From Kushneria phosphatilytica (lineage in GTDB: Bacteria; Pseudomonadota; Gammaproteobacteria; Pseudomonadales; Halomonadaceae): DNA of 64,000 bases. Under the pieces are notes generated by a model. It was not told where the DNA came from and ran no database searches. It saw only the letters and a list, made by a program, of their open reading frames with translations. Location: positions 2,232,001 to 2,296,000 of the forward strand of contig NZ_CP043420.1 in assembly GCF_008247605.1 (NCBI RefSeq). Direction: 5' to 3'. A program made the translations under genes and the position numbers. Below are positions 8,913 to 20,938 of the stretch, piece after piece. Every line of letters starts with the position of its first letter. Position 1 is the first letter of the stretch.

Positions 8913-8914
8913 GC

Positions 8915-8935
8915 ATCGACACGCACGGTGTCGAT
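8915..8935 (+). promoter_or_regulatory. stem-loop in the betI 5' leader
   Basis: Perfect 8 bp inverted repeat ATCGACAC / GTGTCGAT with a 5 nt loop, lying near the expected transcript start and just before the AGGAGAG ribosome binding site. It may stabilise the 5' end; no known factor is implied. Confidence 0.45.
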
Positions 8936-8951
8936 AGGCGAGGAGAGACAC

Positions 8952-9554
8952 GTGCCAAAGCTCGGAATGGAGCCGATACGCAGGCAGCAGCTGATCGAGG
9001 CCACCATGGCGGCCATTGATGAGGTCGGTCTGGCGGATACCACGGTGGCGGTCATTGCTCGCAGGGCGGGTGTTTCCACCGGAATCATCAGTCATTACTT
9101 CGGTGGCAAGGACGGCCTGCTGGAAGCCACCATGCGTCGTATCCTAGGAGATCTGGGCGAGTCCGTCCGTCAGCGTCGCGTCATTCTCGAGCAGAATACG
9201 GCACGAGGCCATTTGCGAGCCATTGTCGAAGGAAACTTCGATCGCAGTCAGGTCAGCCAGTCAGTCATGAAAACCTGGCTGGCCTTCTGGGCAACCAGCA
9301 TGCACAAGCCGACGCTGCAACGGCTGCAATATGTCAACGACCGACGACTTCACTCCAATCTCAGTTACCAGTTTCGACGCCACATGGATCGTGACAGCGC
9401 ACGACGCGCTGCCAGTGGGCTCGCAGCACTGATAGACGGATTGTGGCTGCGTGGCGCGCTGGCACCCGAAGGCATCAATATCACGCGTGCCGTGGCCCTG
9501 GCCCACGAGTACGTGGACGAACAACTGGCCGGCACCACTGCTGCGGCCCAATGA
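8952..9554 (+). CDS. betI: TetR-family choline-sensing repressor BetI
   Basis: Represses the bet genes until choline binds. The 200 aa protein starts with GTG after AGGAGAG, giving the family N-terminus [20 protein letters not shown]. The helix-turn-helix lies at about residues 25-50 ([20 protein letters not shown]). The C-terminal ligand domain carries [15 protein letters not shown] and the Trp and Phe residues used to bind choline. It is first in the betIBA operon, 63 bp before betB. Confidence 0.95.
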   Translation: MPKLGMEPIRRQQLIEATMAAIDEVGLADTTVAVIARRAGVSTGIISHYFGGKDGLLEATMRRILGDLGESVRQRRVILEQNTARGHLRAIVEGNFDRSQVSQSVMKTWLAFWATSMHKPTLQRLQYVNDRRLHSNLSYQFRRHMDRDSARRAASGLAALIDGLWLRGALAPEGINITRAVALAHEYVDEQLAGTTAAAQ

Positions 9555-9617
9555 TCAACGTGAACGCTCGGGCGTTCGACCATACTGTTTCTACATCCTT
9601 ATAAAAGGAGCCTTGTC

Positions 9618-11087
9618 ATGGCCGAATTCGATACTCAGCAACTGTTCATCGGCGGCACTCGCGTGGATGCCACATCCGGGCAAACCTTTGAGTCCATCAA
9701 CCCCTGGGATGGCAGTGTCCTGGCCGATATCCAGCAGGCCAGTCAGGCCGATGTCGATCGCGCCGTGGCAGCTGCACGTGAAGGACAGAAGGTCTGGGCA
9801 GCCATGACTGCCATGGAACGTTCCCGTATTCTGAACCGTGCCGTGGCTCTGCTGCGCGAGCGCAATGACGAGATTGCCCGGGTAGAAACCCTGGATACCG
9901 GCAAGCCGCTGAGTGAAACGACTGCGGTAGACATCGTGACCGGCGCCGATGTGCTGGAATATTACGCCGGTCTTGCAATGTCGGTCGAAGGTGAGCAAAT
10001 CCCTCTGCGCACGGACTCCTTTGTCTATACCCGACGCGAACCACTGGGGGTGTGTGGTGCCATCGGCGCATGGAATTATCCGATTCAGATTGCCTGCTGG
10101 AAATCGGCCCCGGCTTTGGCCACCGGCAATGCGGTCGTTTTCAAGCCCAGTGAAGTGACTCCGCTGACCACCATGATGCTGGCTGAAATCTTCTCTGAAG
10201 CCGGTCTGCCTGATGGTGTGTTCAACGTCGTTCATGGCGATGGCAGCGTTGGTGCGATGCTGACCGGCCATCCGGGTATCGACAAGATCTCCTTTACCGG
10301 TGAAGCCGGAACCGGCAAGAAGGTCATGAGCGCCGCGGCATCTTCGTCGCTCAAGGATGTCACCATGGAGCTGGGGGGCAAGTCACCGCTGATCGTATTC
10401 GCCGACGCCGACCTCGACCGAGCCGCCGATGGCGCGATGATGGCCAATTTCTACTCATCCGGTCAGGTCTGCACCAATGGTACCCGGGTCTTCGTTGAAC
10501 GCTCGGTAAAGGCCGAATTCGAAGCCAAACTGCTTGAGCGGGTGGAACGCGTACGCGCTGGTGACCCCATGGACATGGCGACCAACTTCGGTCCACTGGT
10601 CAGCTTCGAACATCTTGAAAAGGTCACCGAGTACCTGGAAATCGGCAAACAGGAAAATGCTCGCCTGCTGATCGGGGGTTCGCGCATGACCGAAGGCGAC
10701 TTCGGCAAGGGCGCGTTCGTGGCTCCGACCATCTTCACCGATTGCAGTGACGACATGCGTATCGTCCGCGAAGAGATTTTCGGACCGGTCATGTCGGTGC
10801 TCTCCTTCGACGATGAGGCAGAAGTCATTCGCCGCGCCAATAATACAGAATATGGCCTGGCCGCCGGAGTTTTCACCGAAGGGCTCAACCGCGCTCACCG
10901 GGTAGTTCACCAGCTCGAAGCCGGCATCTGCTGGGTCAACACCTGGGGGGACTCCCCGGCCGAAATGCCGGTAGGCGGTTACAAGCACTCCGGAGTCGGC
11001 CGCGAAAACGGCATGTTGACACTGGATCATTATACCCAGGTCAAGTCGGTCCAGATCGAGATGGGGCCTTTCGAGTCCGCTTTTTAA
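9618..11087 (+). CDS. betB: betaine aldehyde dehydrogenase
   Basis: NAD(P)-dependent oxidation of betaine aldehyde to glycine betaine, the second step of osmoprotectant synthesis from choline. The 489 aa length is standard. The catalytic motifs are [12 protein letters not shown] (general-base Glu) and [14 protein letters not shown] (nucleophile Cys), and the cofactor region is [20 protein letters not shown] precedes the ATG. It sits between betI and betA. A 21 bp hairpin (gatgccatcggcgatggcatc) in the gap to betA may mark processing or partial attenuation. Confidence 0.97.
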   Translation: MAEFDTQQLFIGGTRVDATSGQTFESINPWDGSVLADIQQASQADVDRAVAAAREGQKVWAAMTAMERSRILNRAVALLRERNDEIARVETLDTGKPLSETTAVDIVTGADVLEYYAGLAMSVEGEQIPLRTDSFVYTRREPLGVCGAIGAWNYPIQIACWKSAPALATGNAVVFKPSEVTPLTTMMLAEIFSEAGLPDGVFNVVHGDGSVGAMLTGHPGIDKISFTGEAGTGKKVMSAAASSSLKDVTMELGGKSPLIVFADADLDRAADGAMMANFYSSGQVCTNGTRVFVERSVKAEFEAKLLERVERVRAGDPMDMATNFGPLVSFEHLEKVTEYLEIGKQENARLLIGGSRMTEGDFGKGAFVAPTIFTDCSDDMRIVREEIFGPVMSVLSFDDEAEVIRRANNTEYGLAAGVFTEGLNRAHRVVHQLEAGICWVNTWGDSPAEMPVGGYKHSGVGRENGMLTLDHYTQVKSVQIEMGPFESAF

Positions 11088-11109
11088 GAGGTTTCCACTG
11101 TACGTCATG

Positions 11110-11130
11110 GATGCCATCGGCGATGGCATC
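11110..11130 (+). promoter_or_regulatory. hairpin between betB and betA
   Basis: Palindromic stem GATGCCATC / GATGGCATC in the 100 bp gap. There is no T-run, so RNA processing or differential stability within the operon is more likely than termination. Confidence 0.35.
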
Positions 11131-11187
11131 CCCTCCCCGATTCCACAACGGTCAAAAACATGACCGCGATAATAGCCAGGAGGGCCC

Positions 11188-12888
11188 ATGGCTCAGATCC
11201 GTGAATACGATTATGTGATCATTGGTGCCGGTTCTGCCGGTAACGTGCTGGCCGCCCGCCTCACCGAAGATGAAGGTGTCACCGTACTGCTACTGGAAGC
11301 TGGCGGGCCCGACTATCGCTTTGATTTTCGAACCCAGATGCCTGCCGCACTTGCTTATCCGCTCCAGGGCAAACGTTACAACTGGGCGTTCGAAACCGAT
11401 CCCGAGCCACACATGAACAATCGCCGCATGGAGTGCGGTCGCGGCAAGGGACTGGGAGGTTCATCGCTGATCAATGGCATGGCCTACATTCGCGGCAATG
11501 CACTGGACCTGGAGGGGTGGGCCGAGCAGCCGGGGCTGGCAGACTGGCGCTACGGTAACTGTCTGCCCTACTACCGCAAGGCTGAAAGCCGCGACATCGG
11601 TGGCAACGAGTATCATGGGGATCATGGTCCGGTCAGTGTGGCAACGCCCAAACCGGGCAACAACCCTCTCTATCGAGCCTTTATCGAGGCCGGGGTGCAG
11701 GCCGGTTACGGTGCCACCGACGATCTCAATGGCTACAAGCAGGAAGGCTTCGGGCCAATGGATCGCACCACCACCCCCAACGGCCGGCGCGCCTCCACGG
11801 CCCGCGGCTATCTGGACATGGCACGCGAACGTGACACCCTGACCATTGAAACGCATGCCATGACCGATCGCATCCTGTTCGAGGGCAAGCGTGCCATTGG
11901 TGTGGCCTACTCGCGCAAGGGAGAACCCCGGGAAGTACGAGCACGCCGCGAGGTGCTGCTATGCGCGGGTGCCATTGCGTCGCCGGCGATTCTGCAACGC
12001 TCTGGCGTAGGCGATCCCGAATGGCTGAAGGAAGCCGGTGTCGAGGTCATTCATGAACTGCCTGCAGTCGGTCGCAATCTGCAGGATCACCTGGAAATGT
12101 ATATTCAGTATGAGTGCAAGCAGCCTATTACGCTCTACTCGGCACTGAAATGGTACAACCAGCCGCAGATCGGCGCCGAATGGCTCTTTCAGGGCAAGGG
12201 CATCGGTGCCAGTAATCAGTTCGAAGCAGGGGGGTTCATTCGTACCGAAGAGGGCGAGGCCTGGCCGAATCTGCAATATCATTTCCTGCCCTGCGCGATC
12301 AGCTACAACGGCAAGAGCGCCGTGCAGGCACATGGTTTCCAGGCCCATGTCGGCTCGATGCGCTCCAAGAGTCGCGGTCGTATCCGCATCCGCTCGCGTG
12401 ATCCCAACGAGGCGCCCAGCATCCTGTTCAATTACATGAGCGAGGCGCGTGACTGGCAGGAGTTTCGCGATGCCATCCGCATAACCCGGCGGATCATGGA
12501 GCAACCGGCCATGGACCCGTATCGCAAGCGTGAAATTTCGCCGGGGCCGGAAATACAGAGCGACGAACAACTGGATGAGTTTGTACGTGATGAAGCGGAA
12601 ACCGCCTATCATCCCTGTGGCAGCTGCCGGATGGGGGAAGGGCCGGAGACGGTGGTCGATGGTCAGGGCCGGGTACATGGTATGGAAGGATTGCGGGTCA
12701 TCGATGCATCGCTGATGCCCATCATTGTCACCGGCAATCTCAACGCGACGACCATCATGATGGCAGAAAAGCTGGCAGATCGAGTACGCGGCCGTGAACC
12801 ACTGCCGCCATCGAAGGCTCCCTTCCATACCGCTCACGGCAAACAGCAGAATGCCCGTTCAGCAGATCCGTCTGATACACACGAATAA
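11188..12888 (+). CDS. betA: choline dehydrogenase (GMC oxidoreductase)
   Basis: FAD enzyme that oxidises choline to betaine aldehyde at the membrane, feeding electrons to the respiratory chain. The 566 aa protein opens with the FAD Rossmann motif [17 protein letters not shown] and LLLEAGG, has both GMC signatures ([15 protein letters not shown] and [15 protein letters not shown]), and the active-site [11 protein letters not shown] near residue 470. AGGAGG precedes the ATG. It is last in betIBA and ends at a strong terminator. Confidence 0.96.
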   Translation: MAQIREYDYVIIGAGSAGNVLAARLTEDEGVTVLLLEAGGPDYRFDFRTQMPAALAYPLQGKRYNWAFETDPEPHMNNRRMECGRGKGLGGSSLINGMAYIRGNALDLEGWAEQPGLADWRYGNCLPYYRKAESRDIGGNEYHGDHGPVSVATPKPGNNPLYRAFIEAGVQAGYGATDDLNGYKQEGFGPMDRTTTPNGRRASTARGYLDMARERDTLTIETHAMTDRILFEGKRAIGVAYSRKGEPREVRARREVLLCAGAIASPAILQRSGVGDPEWLKEAGVEVIHELPAVGRNLQDHLEMYIQYECKQPITLYSALKWYNQPQIGAEWLFQGKGIGASNQFEAGGFIRTEEGEAWPNLQYHFLPCAISYNGKSAVQAHGFQAHVGSMRSKSRGRIRIRSRDPNEAPSILFNYMSEARDWQEFRDAIRITRRIMEQPAMDPYRKREISPGPEIQSDEQLDEFVRDEAETAYHPCGSCRMGEGPETVVDGQGRVHGMEGLRVIDASLMPIIVTGNLNATTIMMAEKLADRVRGREPLPPSKAPFHTAHGKQQNARSADPSDTHE

Positions 12889-12919
12889 CGGCTTTGGCAG
12901 GGACATTGCTGTCATCCTG

Positions 12920-12949
12920 TAAAAGGGCGACCTGCGGGTCGCCTTTTAA
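12920..12949 (+). terminator. rho-independent terminator after betA
   Basis: Hairpin AAAAGGGCGACC / GGGTCGCCTTTT with flanking A- and T-runs. Confidence 0.88.
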
Positions 12950-13060
12950 CTTGCCGGGGCTCAAGCGCCTTGCGCAGTCAGGTCAATTGAAACAATCCGA
13001 CCGGGCGTGCGCCTGATCCGTTGAACCCGGCATCATCGGTCGACTGTCCATATATCAGTC

Positions 13061-13273
13061 ATCCTTCAGGTAAAACTCTTTATCGCAACACTGGCGATGC
13101 TATGCTTTGCCGCTTGCACCGGTAGCCGTGATACAACCCCGAAGAGTACACACTCTTTCCATAATCCAGCCCGGAAGACCGGTTATGCTGGAATCACTTC
13201 GGATCCCCGGACCAACCGCATTGTCACCGGCCGATCGGCCATGGTTTTGCCAATACAGTATGAAGGCTCATGA
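13061..13273 (+). CDS. small lipoprotein-like ORF without a canonical start codon, ahead of the RND operon
   Basis: An open frame closed upstream by TGA at 13022-13024 reads KLFIATLAMLCFAACTGSRD, a textbook lipoprotein signal with lipobox FAAC, then about 50 polar residues ending [10 protein letters not shown]. Its stop overlaps the ATG of the membrane fusion gene as ATGA, the spacing expected of translationally coupled genes. No ATG, GTG or TTG precedes the signal in this frame; the codon before KLF is GTA where ATG would be expected, and the coordinate given starts at an ATC. Internal ATG 13097 would cut the signal peptide too short. It may be a gene with a lost start codon or a non-standard start. 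I do not recognise the mature sequence. Confidence 0.5.
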   Translation: MLQVKLFIATLAMLCFAACTGSRDTTPKSTHSFHNPARKTGYAGITSDPRTNRIVTGRSAMVLPIQYEGS

Positions 13274-14565
13274 CAGAATCACCCCGGAAACATCGCAAGC
13301 GCTGGTTGATTGCCCTGCTATTCCTGATGGTCATCGCGGCTCTGGCCATCGGCTGGTGGCTGACACATGACAGCAGTCCAAAGGAGTCCAGCTCATCATC
13401 CGCAGGCCCGGGGCAAGGCGGAGGTACTACCTCGGTAGCGGCCATCGCTGCTGCCAGGGAGGATTTTCCGGTTTATCTATCTGCGCTCGGCACGGTCACT
13501 TCCCTGCATCGCATTGAAATCCGCCCCCGCGTGGAAGGTGAACTACTGTCGGTCAATTTCCATGAAGGTGACCGGGTTGAAAAGGGCGATGTACTGGCTC
13601 GTATCGACCCACGCACCTACCAGGCGCAGCTTGATCAGGCCAAAGGCCAGCTGGAACAGGATCTTGCTCAATTGAAAACGGCTCGTCAGAACCTTGAACG
13701 CTACCAGAAGCTGATCCGGACCAATTACATTTCGCGTCAGGATCTGGATGAGCAAAAGCAACTGGTGCAGCAATATCAGGGCACGGTATCGGCAGATCGA
13801 GCCAATGTGCAGAATGCCCAGGTAGAACTGGACTACACCTCCATCGAGGCGCCCATTTCCGGACGCATCGGCATTCGCAATGTCGACCCGGGCAATATCG
13901 TCCAGCTCGGCGATGAAGAGCCCATTGCCACATTGACGCAGCTATCTCCGATTTCGGTCATCTTCTCGATGCCCTCGCAATATCGGGCCCCCATCCAGCA
14001 CCGGCTTAACAGTGATGGCACACTGAACGTACAGGCGCTCGACAGTGATGAATCCACCGTGCTTGCCCGTGGTGAACTGGCCAGCATCAATAGTCAGATT
14101 GATACTGCAACGGGCACGGTGCGCATGCGGGCACGCTTTGACAATGACGACCTGACGCTGTTTCCCAGCGCCTTCGTCAATGTGCGCCTGCGGCTGAAAA
14201 CCATCCCCGATGCGATCGTGATTCCCCTGACGGCTATTCAGAACAGTGACGATGGCAATTTCGTCTATGTCGTTGATAACGATAATACGGTGCGGCGCCA
14301 GGCTGTCGAAATCGCCGCCAGTGACGATCGTCACACCGCCATCACCTCAGGCGTCGAAGCCGGCCAGCAGGTGGTGGTCGATGGCGTCGACCGGCTGCGC
14401 GATGGCGCCCACGTCAGAGTGGTCAGCCACAGCCTCCCCGGTGAAAGCAACAGTGATGAAGCCTCGCCCGGCAGTGCTGCGGCCACTCAGGATGAGGATG
14501 GTACAGCCAGCCCTCAGGCAGAAGAAACGACTGATCACCGAAACGGTAACAACGCGAATTCATGA
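13270..14565 (+). CDS. mdtA: RND efflux periplasmic adaptor (membrane fusion protein), MdtA-like
   Basis: Bridges an inner-membrane RND pump to an outer-membrane channel. The 431 aa protein has one N-terminal membrane anchor ([20 protein letters not shown]), a lipoyl/hairpin region ([20 protein letters not shown], then a long coiled coil with [20 protein letters not shown]) and beta-barrel and membrane-proximal domains, ending in a Ser/Asp-rich tail. It overlaps the lipoprotein ORF and mdtB by 4 bp each, so the set is one operon. The symbol follows E. coli MdtABC by architecture: one adaptor with two pump genes. Confidence 0.88.
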   Translation: MTESPRKHRKRWLIALLFLMVIAALAIGWWLTHDSSPKESSSSSAGPGQGGGTTSVAAIAAAREDFPVYLSALGTVTSLHRIEIRPRVEGELLSVNFHEGDRVEKGDVLARIDPRTYQAQLDQAKGQLEQDLAQLKTARQNLERYQKLIRTNYISRQDLDEQKQLVQQYQGTVSADRANVQNAQVELDYTSIEAPISGRIGIRNVDPGNIVQLGDEEPIATLTQLSPISVIFSMPSQYRAPIQHRLNSDGTLNVQALDSDESTVLARGELASINSQIDTATGTVRMRARFDNDDLTLFPSAFVNVRLRLKTIPDAIVIPLTAIQNSDDGNFVYVVDNDNTVRRQAVEIAASDDRHTAITSGVEAGQQVVVDGVDRLRDGAHVRVVSHSLPGESNSDEASPGSAAATQDEDGTASPQAEETTDHRNGNNANS

Positions 14566-17500
14566 ATCCATCGCGCCTGTTCATACTTCGCCCTGTTGCC
14601 ACCTCGCTGGTCATGATGGCGATTCTGATCGCCGGCATTCTCGCTTATCGTTTACTGCCGGTCGCATCGCTACCGCAGGTGGACTACCCCACCATTCAGG
14701 TCAGAACGCTTTATCCCGGGGCCGGTCCGGATGTCATGCTCTCCAATGTTACCGCCCCATTGGAGGATGAGCTCGGCGAGATTTCAGGGCTGGAAGATAT
14801 GCGTTCGACCAGCACCGGGGGGGCTTCGGTCATTACGCTGCGCTTTGGTCTGGATACCGACCTGGGCGTTGCCGAACAGGGGGTACAGGCTGCCATCAAT
14901 CAGGCGGATAACCTGCTGCCGGATGACCTGCCCATGCCGCCCAGTTACAGCAAGGTCAATCCTGCTGACGCACCGGTCATGACGCTGGCAGTCCGATCCG
15001 ACTCACTCCCGCTGACGCGGGTCTACGACCTGGTCGATACCCGCATGATTCCAAAGCTTGCTCAGGTCTCCGGCGTCGGTCTGGTCTCGCTTGCCGGAGG
15101 GCATCAGCCAGCCGTACGTGTCCGGGTCAACCCTCGCGCCCTGGCGTCACGCGGGCTCGATCTGGAGGCGGTACGTGAAGCGATTGCCAGTGCCAATGTC
15201 AACCAGGCCAAGGGCAGCATCAATGGCCCCTATCGGGCATTGAGCATTGATGCCAACGATCAGCTGACATCAGCCGATGAATATCGCCAGCTGATCCTCA
15301 AGTCGAACGATGACGGTGCCGTCGTACGCCTGCAGGATGTTGCCCGCGTCACCAATGGCTCGGAAAACGCCTGGTTGGCCGCATGGGCCAATCGCGACAA
15401 GGCAGTCATCGTCAATATTCAGCGTCAGCCTGGCGCCAATGTCATCAGCGTGGCCAATGCCATCAAGCAGATGCTGCCGAATCTGGAGCGGTCGGTGCCG
15501 GGCAATATCGATATCCGGGTCTTGACCGATCGCACCACAACCATTCGTGCCTCGGTCCATGATGTCCAGTTCGAACTGGTGCTGGCGGTCGCGCTGGTGG
15601 TCATGGTGACCTTCCTGTTTCTGCGCAATATTCCTGCCACCCTCATTCCCAGCCTGGCCGTACCGCTCTCGCTGGTGGGCACCTTCGCCGTCATGCATCT
15701 GGCCGGGTTCAGTCTCAACAACCTGACGCTGATGGCACTCACCATTGCTACCGGTTTCGTGATCGACGATGCCATTGTGGTACTGGAAAACATCATGCGT
15801 CATGTGGAGCGTGGCGAACGGGCGCGCGATGCCGCGCTGCGGGGCTCCCGGGAAATCGGTTTCACCATCGTGTCGCTGACGGTCTCGCTGCTCGCCGTAC
15901 TCATTCCACTGCTGTTCATGGGCGATGTGGTCGGGCGTCTGTTCCGCGAATTCGCGATTACGCTGGCCATAGCCATTGTGATCTCGGCTTTCGTCTCGCT
16001 GACCCTGACCCCGATGCTCTGCTCGCTCATGCTGCGACGACGCGGCGAGACGCCCGCCAGAGAGGAAGAAGATGACGTCGAAGCATTGATGCGTCAGCGC
16101 TCGGGTCTGTTCGGTCGACTGCACGGTGGCTACGATCGCGCCCTGCGATGGGTGCTGAATCACCAACGCCTGACCCTGTTGGTGGCCGCTGCAACCTTCG
16201 TGGTCACTGCCGGGCTGTATCTCTCCATCGCCAAGGGACTCTTTCCGACCCAGGATACCGGCGTCATACGCGGGATTTCGGAAGCCGAACAATCCACCTC
16301 CTTCAAGGCCATGGCACACCGACAGCAACAGCTGGCCGATCTCATCCTCAAGGATCCGGCTGTCGAGAGCCTCTCCTCCTACATCGGCATTGATGGCACC
16401 AACAACACCCTCAACACCGGTCGCTTTCAGATCAATCTCAAGCCGATTGACGAACGAAAAGCCAGTGCTACAGAGATCAGCCGGCGGCTGAGTGAACAGG
16501 CACGGCAGATTGCCGGGATCACCCTCTATCTCCAGCCGATTCAGGACCTCACGCTGGAAGACACCATCAGTCGCAATCAGTATCAGTTCACCCTGACCAA
16601 TGGCGATCGCCAGCAGCTCGAAAGTGTCGTACCGGCCATGCTCCATGAACTGCGACAATCACCCGCCATTGCCAGTGCCACCACCGATTTGCAGAATAAT
16701 GGTCTGGCGCTGCGCCTGAAGGTCGATCGTGACCGCGCCAATCGACTGGGCGTGACCATGGCCGATATCGATGCCACCCTCTACGATGCGTTCGGCCAGC
16801 GCCTGATATCGACCATTTTCACCCAATCCAATCAGTACCGAGTGGTGCTGAGTGTGTCGCAGGCACAGCAGGATGGACCTTCCGCCATCGATCATCTCTA
16901 TGTCACCAACGATAATGATGACCAGGTGCCATTATCGACGCTGGTCTCCATCGACACACGCCCCCGAGCACTCTCCATCCAGCGCGAGAATCAGTTTCCA
17001 GCGGCCCTGATCTCTTTTGATGTGGCACCGGGACACTCACTGTCGGAAGCCTTCAATGCCATCGATCAGGCGCGTCAGGATACAGCGCTTACATCGGACA
17101 CACGGCTTGAATATCAGGGCTCAGCGCGCAGCTTTGCCGGCTCCACCAGCAACACCCTATGGCTGATTCTGGCCGCCATCGTCACCATGTATATCGTGCT
17201 GGGGATCCTCTATGAGAGCTTCATTCATCCGCTGACCATTCTGTCTACTCTGCCCTCGGCGGCCATCGGCGCCCTGCTGGCACTGATACTGACCGGCCAT
17301 GAACTCGGTATGGTCGGCATCATTGGCATCATCCTGTTGATCGGTATCGTCAAGAAGAATGCCATCATGATGATCGACTTCGCCCTGCAGGCGCAGCGGC
17401 ATGATCACATGCCTCCGCGGGAAGCGATCTATCGGGCCGCCCTGCTGCGTTTCCGGCCGATCATGATGACGACCTTTGCAGCGTTGCTGGGGGCGGTCCC

Positions 17501-17684
17501 ACTGATGCTGGCTTCCGGCTATGGTGCCGAGCTGCGTCAGCCGCTGGGGCTATCGATGGTGGGTGGGCTGCTGGTCAGCCAGCTGCTGACCCTGTTTACC
17601 ACACCGGTGATCTATCTCGCCTTCGAGCGGCTGGCGCCCCAGCGCATCGTGAGCGATGCCACTCGCCAGGATGGCGCCTCGTGA
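14562..17684 (+). CDS. mdtB: RND efflux pump subunit, MdtB-like
   Basis: Proton-driven inner-membrane pump of the HAE1 RND family. The 1040 aa length equals E. coli MdtB. The N-terminal membrane helix ([20 protein letters not shown]), two large periplasmic loops and twelve expected membrane segments are visible. TM4 carries the proton-relay region [19 protein letters not shown] with the paired Asp. The ATG overlaps the end of mdtA and the stop overlaps mdtC. Two different RND genes side by side suggest an MdtBC-type mixed trimer. Substrates cannot be read from the sequence; bile salts, novobiocin and metals are typical for the family. Confidence 0.9.
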   Translation: MNPSRLFILRPVATSLVMMAILIAGILAYRLLPVASLPQVDYPTIQVRTLYPGAGPDVMLSNVTAPLEDELGEISGLEDMRSTSTGGASVITLRFGLDTDLGVAEQGVQAAINQADNLLPDDLPMPPSYSKVNPADAPVMTLAVRSDSLPLTRVYDLVDTRMIPKLAQVSGVGLVSLAGGHQPAVRVRVNPRALASRGLDLEAVREAIASANVNQAKGSINGPYRALSIDANDQLTSADEYRQLILKSNDDGAVVRLQDVARVTNGSENAWLAAWANRDKAVIVNIQRQPGANVISVANAIKQMLPNLERSVPGNIDIRVLTDRTTTIRASVHDVQFELVLAVALVVMVTFLFLRNIPATLIPSLAVPLSLVGTFAVMHLAGFSLNNLTLMALTIATGFVIDDAIVVLENIMRHVERGERARDAALRGSREIGFTIVSLTVSLLAVLIPLLFMGDVVGRLFREFAITLAIAIVISAFVSLTLTPMLCSLMLRRRGETPAREEEDDVEALMRQRSGLFGRLHGGYDRALRWVLNHQRLTLLVAAATFVVTAGLYLSIAKGLFPTQDTGVIRGISEAEQSTSFKAMAHRQQQLADLILKDPAVESLSSYIGIDGTNNTLNTGRFQINLKPIDERKASATEISRRLSEQARQIAGITLYLQPIQDLTLEDTISRNQYQFTLTNGDRQQLESVVPAMLHELRQSPAIASATTDLQNNGLALRLKVDRDRANRLGVTMADIDATLYDAFGQRLISTIFTQSNQYRVVLSVSQAQQDGPSAIDHLYVTNDNDDQVPLSTLVSIDTRPRALSIQRENQFPAALISFDVAPGHSLSEAFNAIDQARQDTALTSDTRLEYQGSARSFAGSTSNTLWLILAAIVTMYIVLGILYESFIHPLTILSTLPSAAIGALLALILTGHELGMVGIIGIILLIGIVKKNAIMMIDFALQAQRHDHMPPREAIYRAALLRFRPIMMTTFAALLGAVPLMLASGYGAELRQPLGLSMVGGLLVSQLLTLFTTPVIYLAFERLAPQRIVSDATRQDGAS

Positions 17685-20600
17685 GTCTGTCGGAACCCTT
17701 CATCAGACGACCGATTGCCACCGCCCTGTTAACGCTGGCGGTGGTGCTCTCGGGCATGCTGGCCTACGTACGTCTGCCGATCGCGCCCCTGCCCGATGTT
17801 GCCTTTCCGAGTATTGTGGTCAGTGCTCAACTCTCGGGCGCCAATCCGCAAACCATGGCCTCGACGGTGGCTACACCGCTGGAGCGATCGCTGGGCCAGA
17901 TTGCCGGCATCAACCAGATGTCTTCGTCGAGTTCACGCGGCACGACGCGCATCACGATTCAGTTTGACCTCGACAAGGACGTCAACGAAGCCGCTCGCGA
18001 GGTGCAGGCCGCCATCAACCGGGCCGAGCCGCTGCTACCCAGCGCCATGACCAGTTCACCGACCTACAGGAAGCTCAACCCATCAAGCGCGCCGATCATG
18101 ATTCTGGCATTGACCTCGGATGCCATCAGTCAGGGAGAACGCTATAACCTTGCCGATGACGTTATCGCCCCCCGTATTGCCCAGGTCGAAGGTGTGGGTG
18201 ATGTCAATGTCGGCGGCAGTTCCTCACCCGCCGTACGGGTCGATCTCGACCCTCGGTCACTGGAGCATGCCGGACTGGCTCTTGGCGATGTGCGTCAGGC
18301 AATTACAGCGGCCAACAGCAATCGTCCCAAGGGCTTCATCGACGGCGAGCGCCACCGTTTCATGCTCGACAGTAACAGCCAGTTGTTCGAAGCTTCGGAC
18401 TATCGCCAGCTGATACTGCGCAGCGACGACAGTGGTCATGTGCTGCGTCTGGGTGATGTTGCCAGAGTCACCAACGGTGTCGAGGATGAACAACGCATCG
18501 GCTTTCTCAATCATCAGCCTGCGGTACTGCTGGTTATCAGTGCCTCTGCCGGTGCCAACATCATTCGTACCATCGAAGGCATTCGCGATCGCATGCCGGC
18601 CATCGAACAGGCCTTGCCGGGCGATGCCCATCTCGATGTCGTACTGGACCGTTCCCCGGGCATTCAGGCGTCACTCAATGAAACCCAGCTGACCCTGATA
18701 CTGGCGGTCGTGCTGGTGGTACTGGTTGTCTTCGTATTCCTGCGCAGCGGACGCGCCACCCTGATCCCCTGCGCTGCCATTCCGGTCTCGCTGATCGGCA
18801 CCTTCGGCATCATGCATCTGCTGGGGTATTCACTGGATACGCTATCGCTGATGGCACTGGTGGTCGCTATCGGCTTCATTGTTGATGATGCCATCGTGGT
18901 GGTCGAAAACATTGCCCGCCATCTCGAGCGCGGTGAGGCGCCCTTTCAGGCGGCGCTCCAGGGAGCACGCGAAGTCGGCTTTACCGTGCTATCGATGAGC
19001 CTGTCATTGATTGCCGTCTTCATTCCCCTGTTATTGCTGGGGGGGCTGATCGGTCGCCTTTTCCATGAGTTCGCCATGACGCTGGCCATCGCGATCATGG
19101 TGTCACTGCTGATCTCGCTCACCCTGACGCCGATGCTGTGCGCTCGCTGGCTTCGGGTGACGGATGAACGTCAGCATACCCCCCTGTGGAAACGCATTAT
19201 CGAACGCAGCGGCAGCCTGATCACTCGGGCATACGCGCGCAGCCTTGATTTTTCGCTGCGCCATCGCCGTCTGACACTGCTCTCGCTAATCGCTGTCATC
19301 GTCCTTAATGGCTATCTCTATACCGCTATCGACAAGGGCTTCGTACCTGATCAGGACACGGGTCGATTACTGGGGTTTGCTCGTGGCGATCAAAGCCTCT
19401 CCTTTCAGGCCATGAGCCACAAGCTCGATCACATGCGAGACCGCCTGCTGGCAGACCCGGACGTCAACCGGGTGCTGGGATTCATCGGCGGCGGCCGGGA
19501 TGGCAGCAGCAGTGAAGCGACCCTGTTCATCACGCTCAAGGACAATCGCAGCGCCAACACCAGTGCAACAGCCAATCGGCTGAGCGCCATGTTCCGCGAC
19601 ACGGCCGGACTCAATGTTTTCATGTTCGGCCTGCAGGATCTGCGTGCGGGCAGTCATGACAGCAGCAGCGGCCAGTATGAACTGACACTGAAAAGTGATG
19701 ACCTTGCGCTGCTGAGGAAGTGGGAACCCCGGGTCACCCAGGCGCTGCGGGGACTTGACGACATCACCGGGGTAGACAGCGACAGTCGTACCAGTGGTCA
19801 GGCGATGATGGTGGTCGTGGACCGTGACAAGGCGTCACGGCTGGGTGTGAACATGCAGGCTGTCGATGAGGTACTGCAGAACTCCTTCAGCCAGCGCAAG
19901 GTCTCCAGCGTTTACCAGGGCACCAACCAGTACTATGTGGTCATGGAGGTGGGCAAGGCCTGGCAGAACTCCCCCCAGGCACTGCAAGGCATTCATGTTA
20001 TCGATGGCGATGGCGAGCGCATTCCGCTCTCTGCCATTGCTCATCTCAAGCGCAGCACGACCCCGGTGAGTGTTCAGCACGAGGGCCAGTTCGCAGCCAC
20101 CACTATCTCCTTCAATACCGTCACCGGCGTTACTCTCGATCAGGCGACTACTGCCATCAGCCGACAGCTGGATGAGCTCAACCTGCCGATCGACATCCAG
20201 GCTGACTTCGGTGGCAGTGCCGCTTCCTTCCAGAGCGGTGTTGCCGCCATGCCGTGGCTGATTCTTGCCGCCCTGCTGGCGGTCTATCTGGTACTGGGTA
20301 TCCTTTATGAGAGCTATATTCATCCGCTCACCATCCTCTCCACCCTGCCTTCGGCCGGCATCGGTGCACTGCTGGCACTGATGCTGCTGAACAAGCCCTT
20401 CACGCTGATTGCCCTGATCGGCATCATTCTGCTGATCGGCGTGGTCAAGAAAAATGCCATCATGCTGGTGGATTTTGCCCTCGACGCCGAACGCTCCCGC
20501 GCTCTGAGCGCCCGGGAAGCCATTTACGAAGCGGCCATGGTCCGCTTTCGTCCAATCATGATGACCACCCTGGCCGCCATCCTGGGTGCCATTCCCCTCA

Positions 20601-20740
20601 CACTGGGGACCGACGAAAACGCGGCGTTACGTGCGCCACTGGGCATCTCGATCATCGGCGGGCTGCTGGTCAGTCAGCTGCTGACGCTCTATACCACCCC
20701 CGTGGTCTATCTCTACCTGGATCGTTTGCGACGCCGCTGA
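17681..20740 (+). CDS. mdtC: RND efflux pump subunit, MdtC-like
   Basis: Second pump subunit of the operon, 1019 aa, starting at a GTG that overlaps the mdtB stop by 4 bp. It has the same fold: first helix [22 protein letters not shown]4 [20 protein letters not shown] with the proton-relay Asp pair, and the second-half motif [20 protein letters not shown]. It is diverged from mdtB through most of the periplasmic domain, as in known BC heteromers. No TolC-type outer-membrane gene follows; the next gene is a porin with its own promoter. Confidence 0.9.
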   Translation: MSLSEPFIRRPIATALLTLAVVLSGMLAYVRLPIAPLPDVAFPSIVVSAQLSGANPQTMASTVATPLERSLGQIAGINQMSSSSSRGTTRITIQFDLDKDVNEAAREVQAAINRAEPLLPSAMTSSPTYRKLNPSSAPIMILALTSDAISQGERYNLADDVIAPRIAQVEGVGDVNVGGSSSPAVRVDLDPRSLEHAGLALGDVRQAITAANSNRPKGFIDGERHRFMLDSNSQLFEASDYRQLILRSDDSGHVLRLGDVARVTNGVEDEQRIGFLNHQPAVLLVISASAGANIIRTIEGIRDRMPAIEQALPGDAHLDVVLDRSPGIQASLNETQLTLILAVVLVVLVVFVFLRSGRATLIPCAAIPVSLIGTFGIMHLLGYSLDTLSLMALVVAIGFIVDDAIVVVENIARHLERGEAPFQAALQGAREVGFTVLSMSLSLIAVFIPLLLLGGLIGRLFHEFAMTLAIAIMVSLLISLTLTPMLCARWLRVTDERQHTPLWKRIIERSGSLITRAYARSLDFSLRHRRLTLLSLIAVIVLNGYLYTAIDKGFVPDQDTGRLLGFARGDQSLSFQAMSHKLDHMRDRLLADPDVNRVLGFIGGGRDGSSSEATLFITLKDNRSANTSATANRLSAMFRDTAGLNVFMFGLQDLRAGSHDSSSGQYELTLKSDDLALLRKWEPRVTQALRGLDDITGVDSDSRTSGQAMMVVVDRDKASRLGVNMQAVDEVLQNSFSQRKVSSVYQGTNQYYVVMEVGKAWQNSPQALQGIHVIDGDGERIPLSAIAHLKRSTTPVSVQHEGQFAATTISFNTVTGVTLDQATTAISRQLDELNLPIDIQADFGGSAASFQSGVAAMPWLILAALLAVYLVLGILYESYIHPLTILSTLPSAGIGALLALMLLNKPFTLIALIGIILLIGVVKKNAIMLVDFALDAERSRALSAREAIYEAAMVRFRPIMMTTLAAILGAIPLTLGTDENAALRAPLGISIIGGLLVSQLLTLYTTPVVYLYLDRLRRR

Positions 20741-20785
20741 CACCGTTCATTGATCCTTTTGTCATCCTGCCTTTCTCCCTGCCCA

Positions 20786-20805
20786 GGGCGCTTCAGCCAG
20801 CGCCC
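20786..20805 (+). terminator. weak hairpin after mdtC
   Basis: Inverted repeat GGGCGCT / AGCGCCC with a 6 nt loop, 46 bp after the mdtC stop. It has no T-run. It is the only structure between the pump operon and the porin promoter. Confidence 0.3.
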
Positions 20806-20853
20806 AAAGCGTTGTTCAATATCGAGCAGTGTTCATTAAATTGTGACGTTAAC

Positions 20854-20880
20854 TTGACATCCATAACCTCAAATTATAAA
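20854..20880 (+). promoter_or_regulatory. porin promoter
   Basis: Perfect -35 TTGACA and TATAAA with a 15 bp spacer in a strikingly AT-rich 100 bp stretch before the porin. The short spacer is the weak point of the call. Confidence 0.55.
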
Positions 20881-20938
20881 AAGCATCAAACTTCACAATA
20901 AAATACATTCTTTCAATACAACGATTGGGGAACGCAAC

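Noticed and set aside
15270..16658. 462-codon open frame on the minus strand inside mdtB
   Set aside because: It is antisense to a clear RND pump gene, is rich in Gln, His, Arg and Gly as expected from reading third positions of high-GC codons backwards, and has no recognisable domain.
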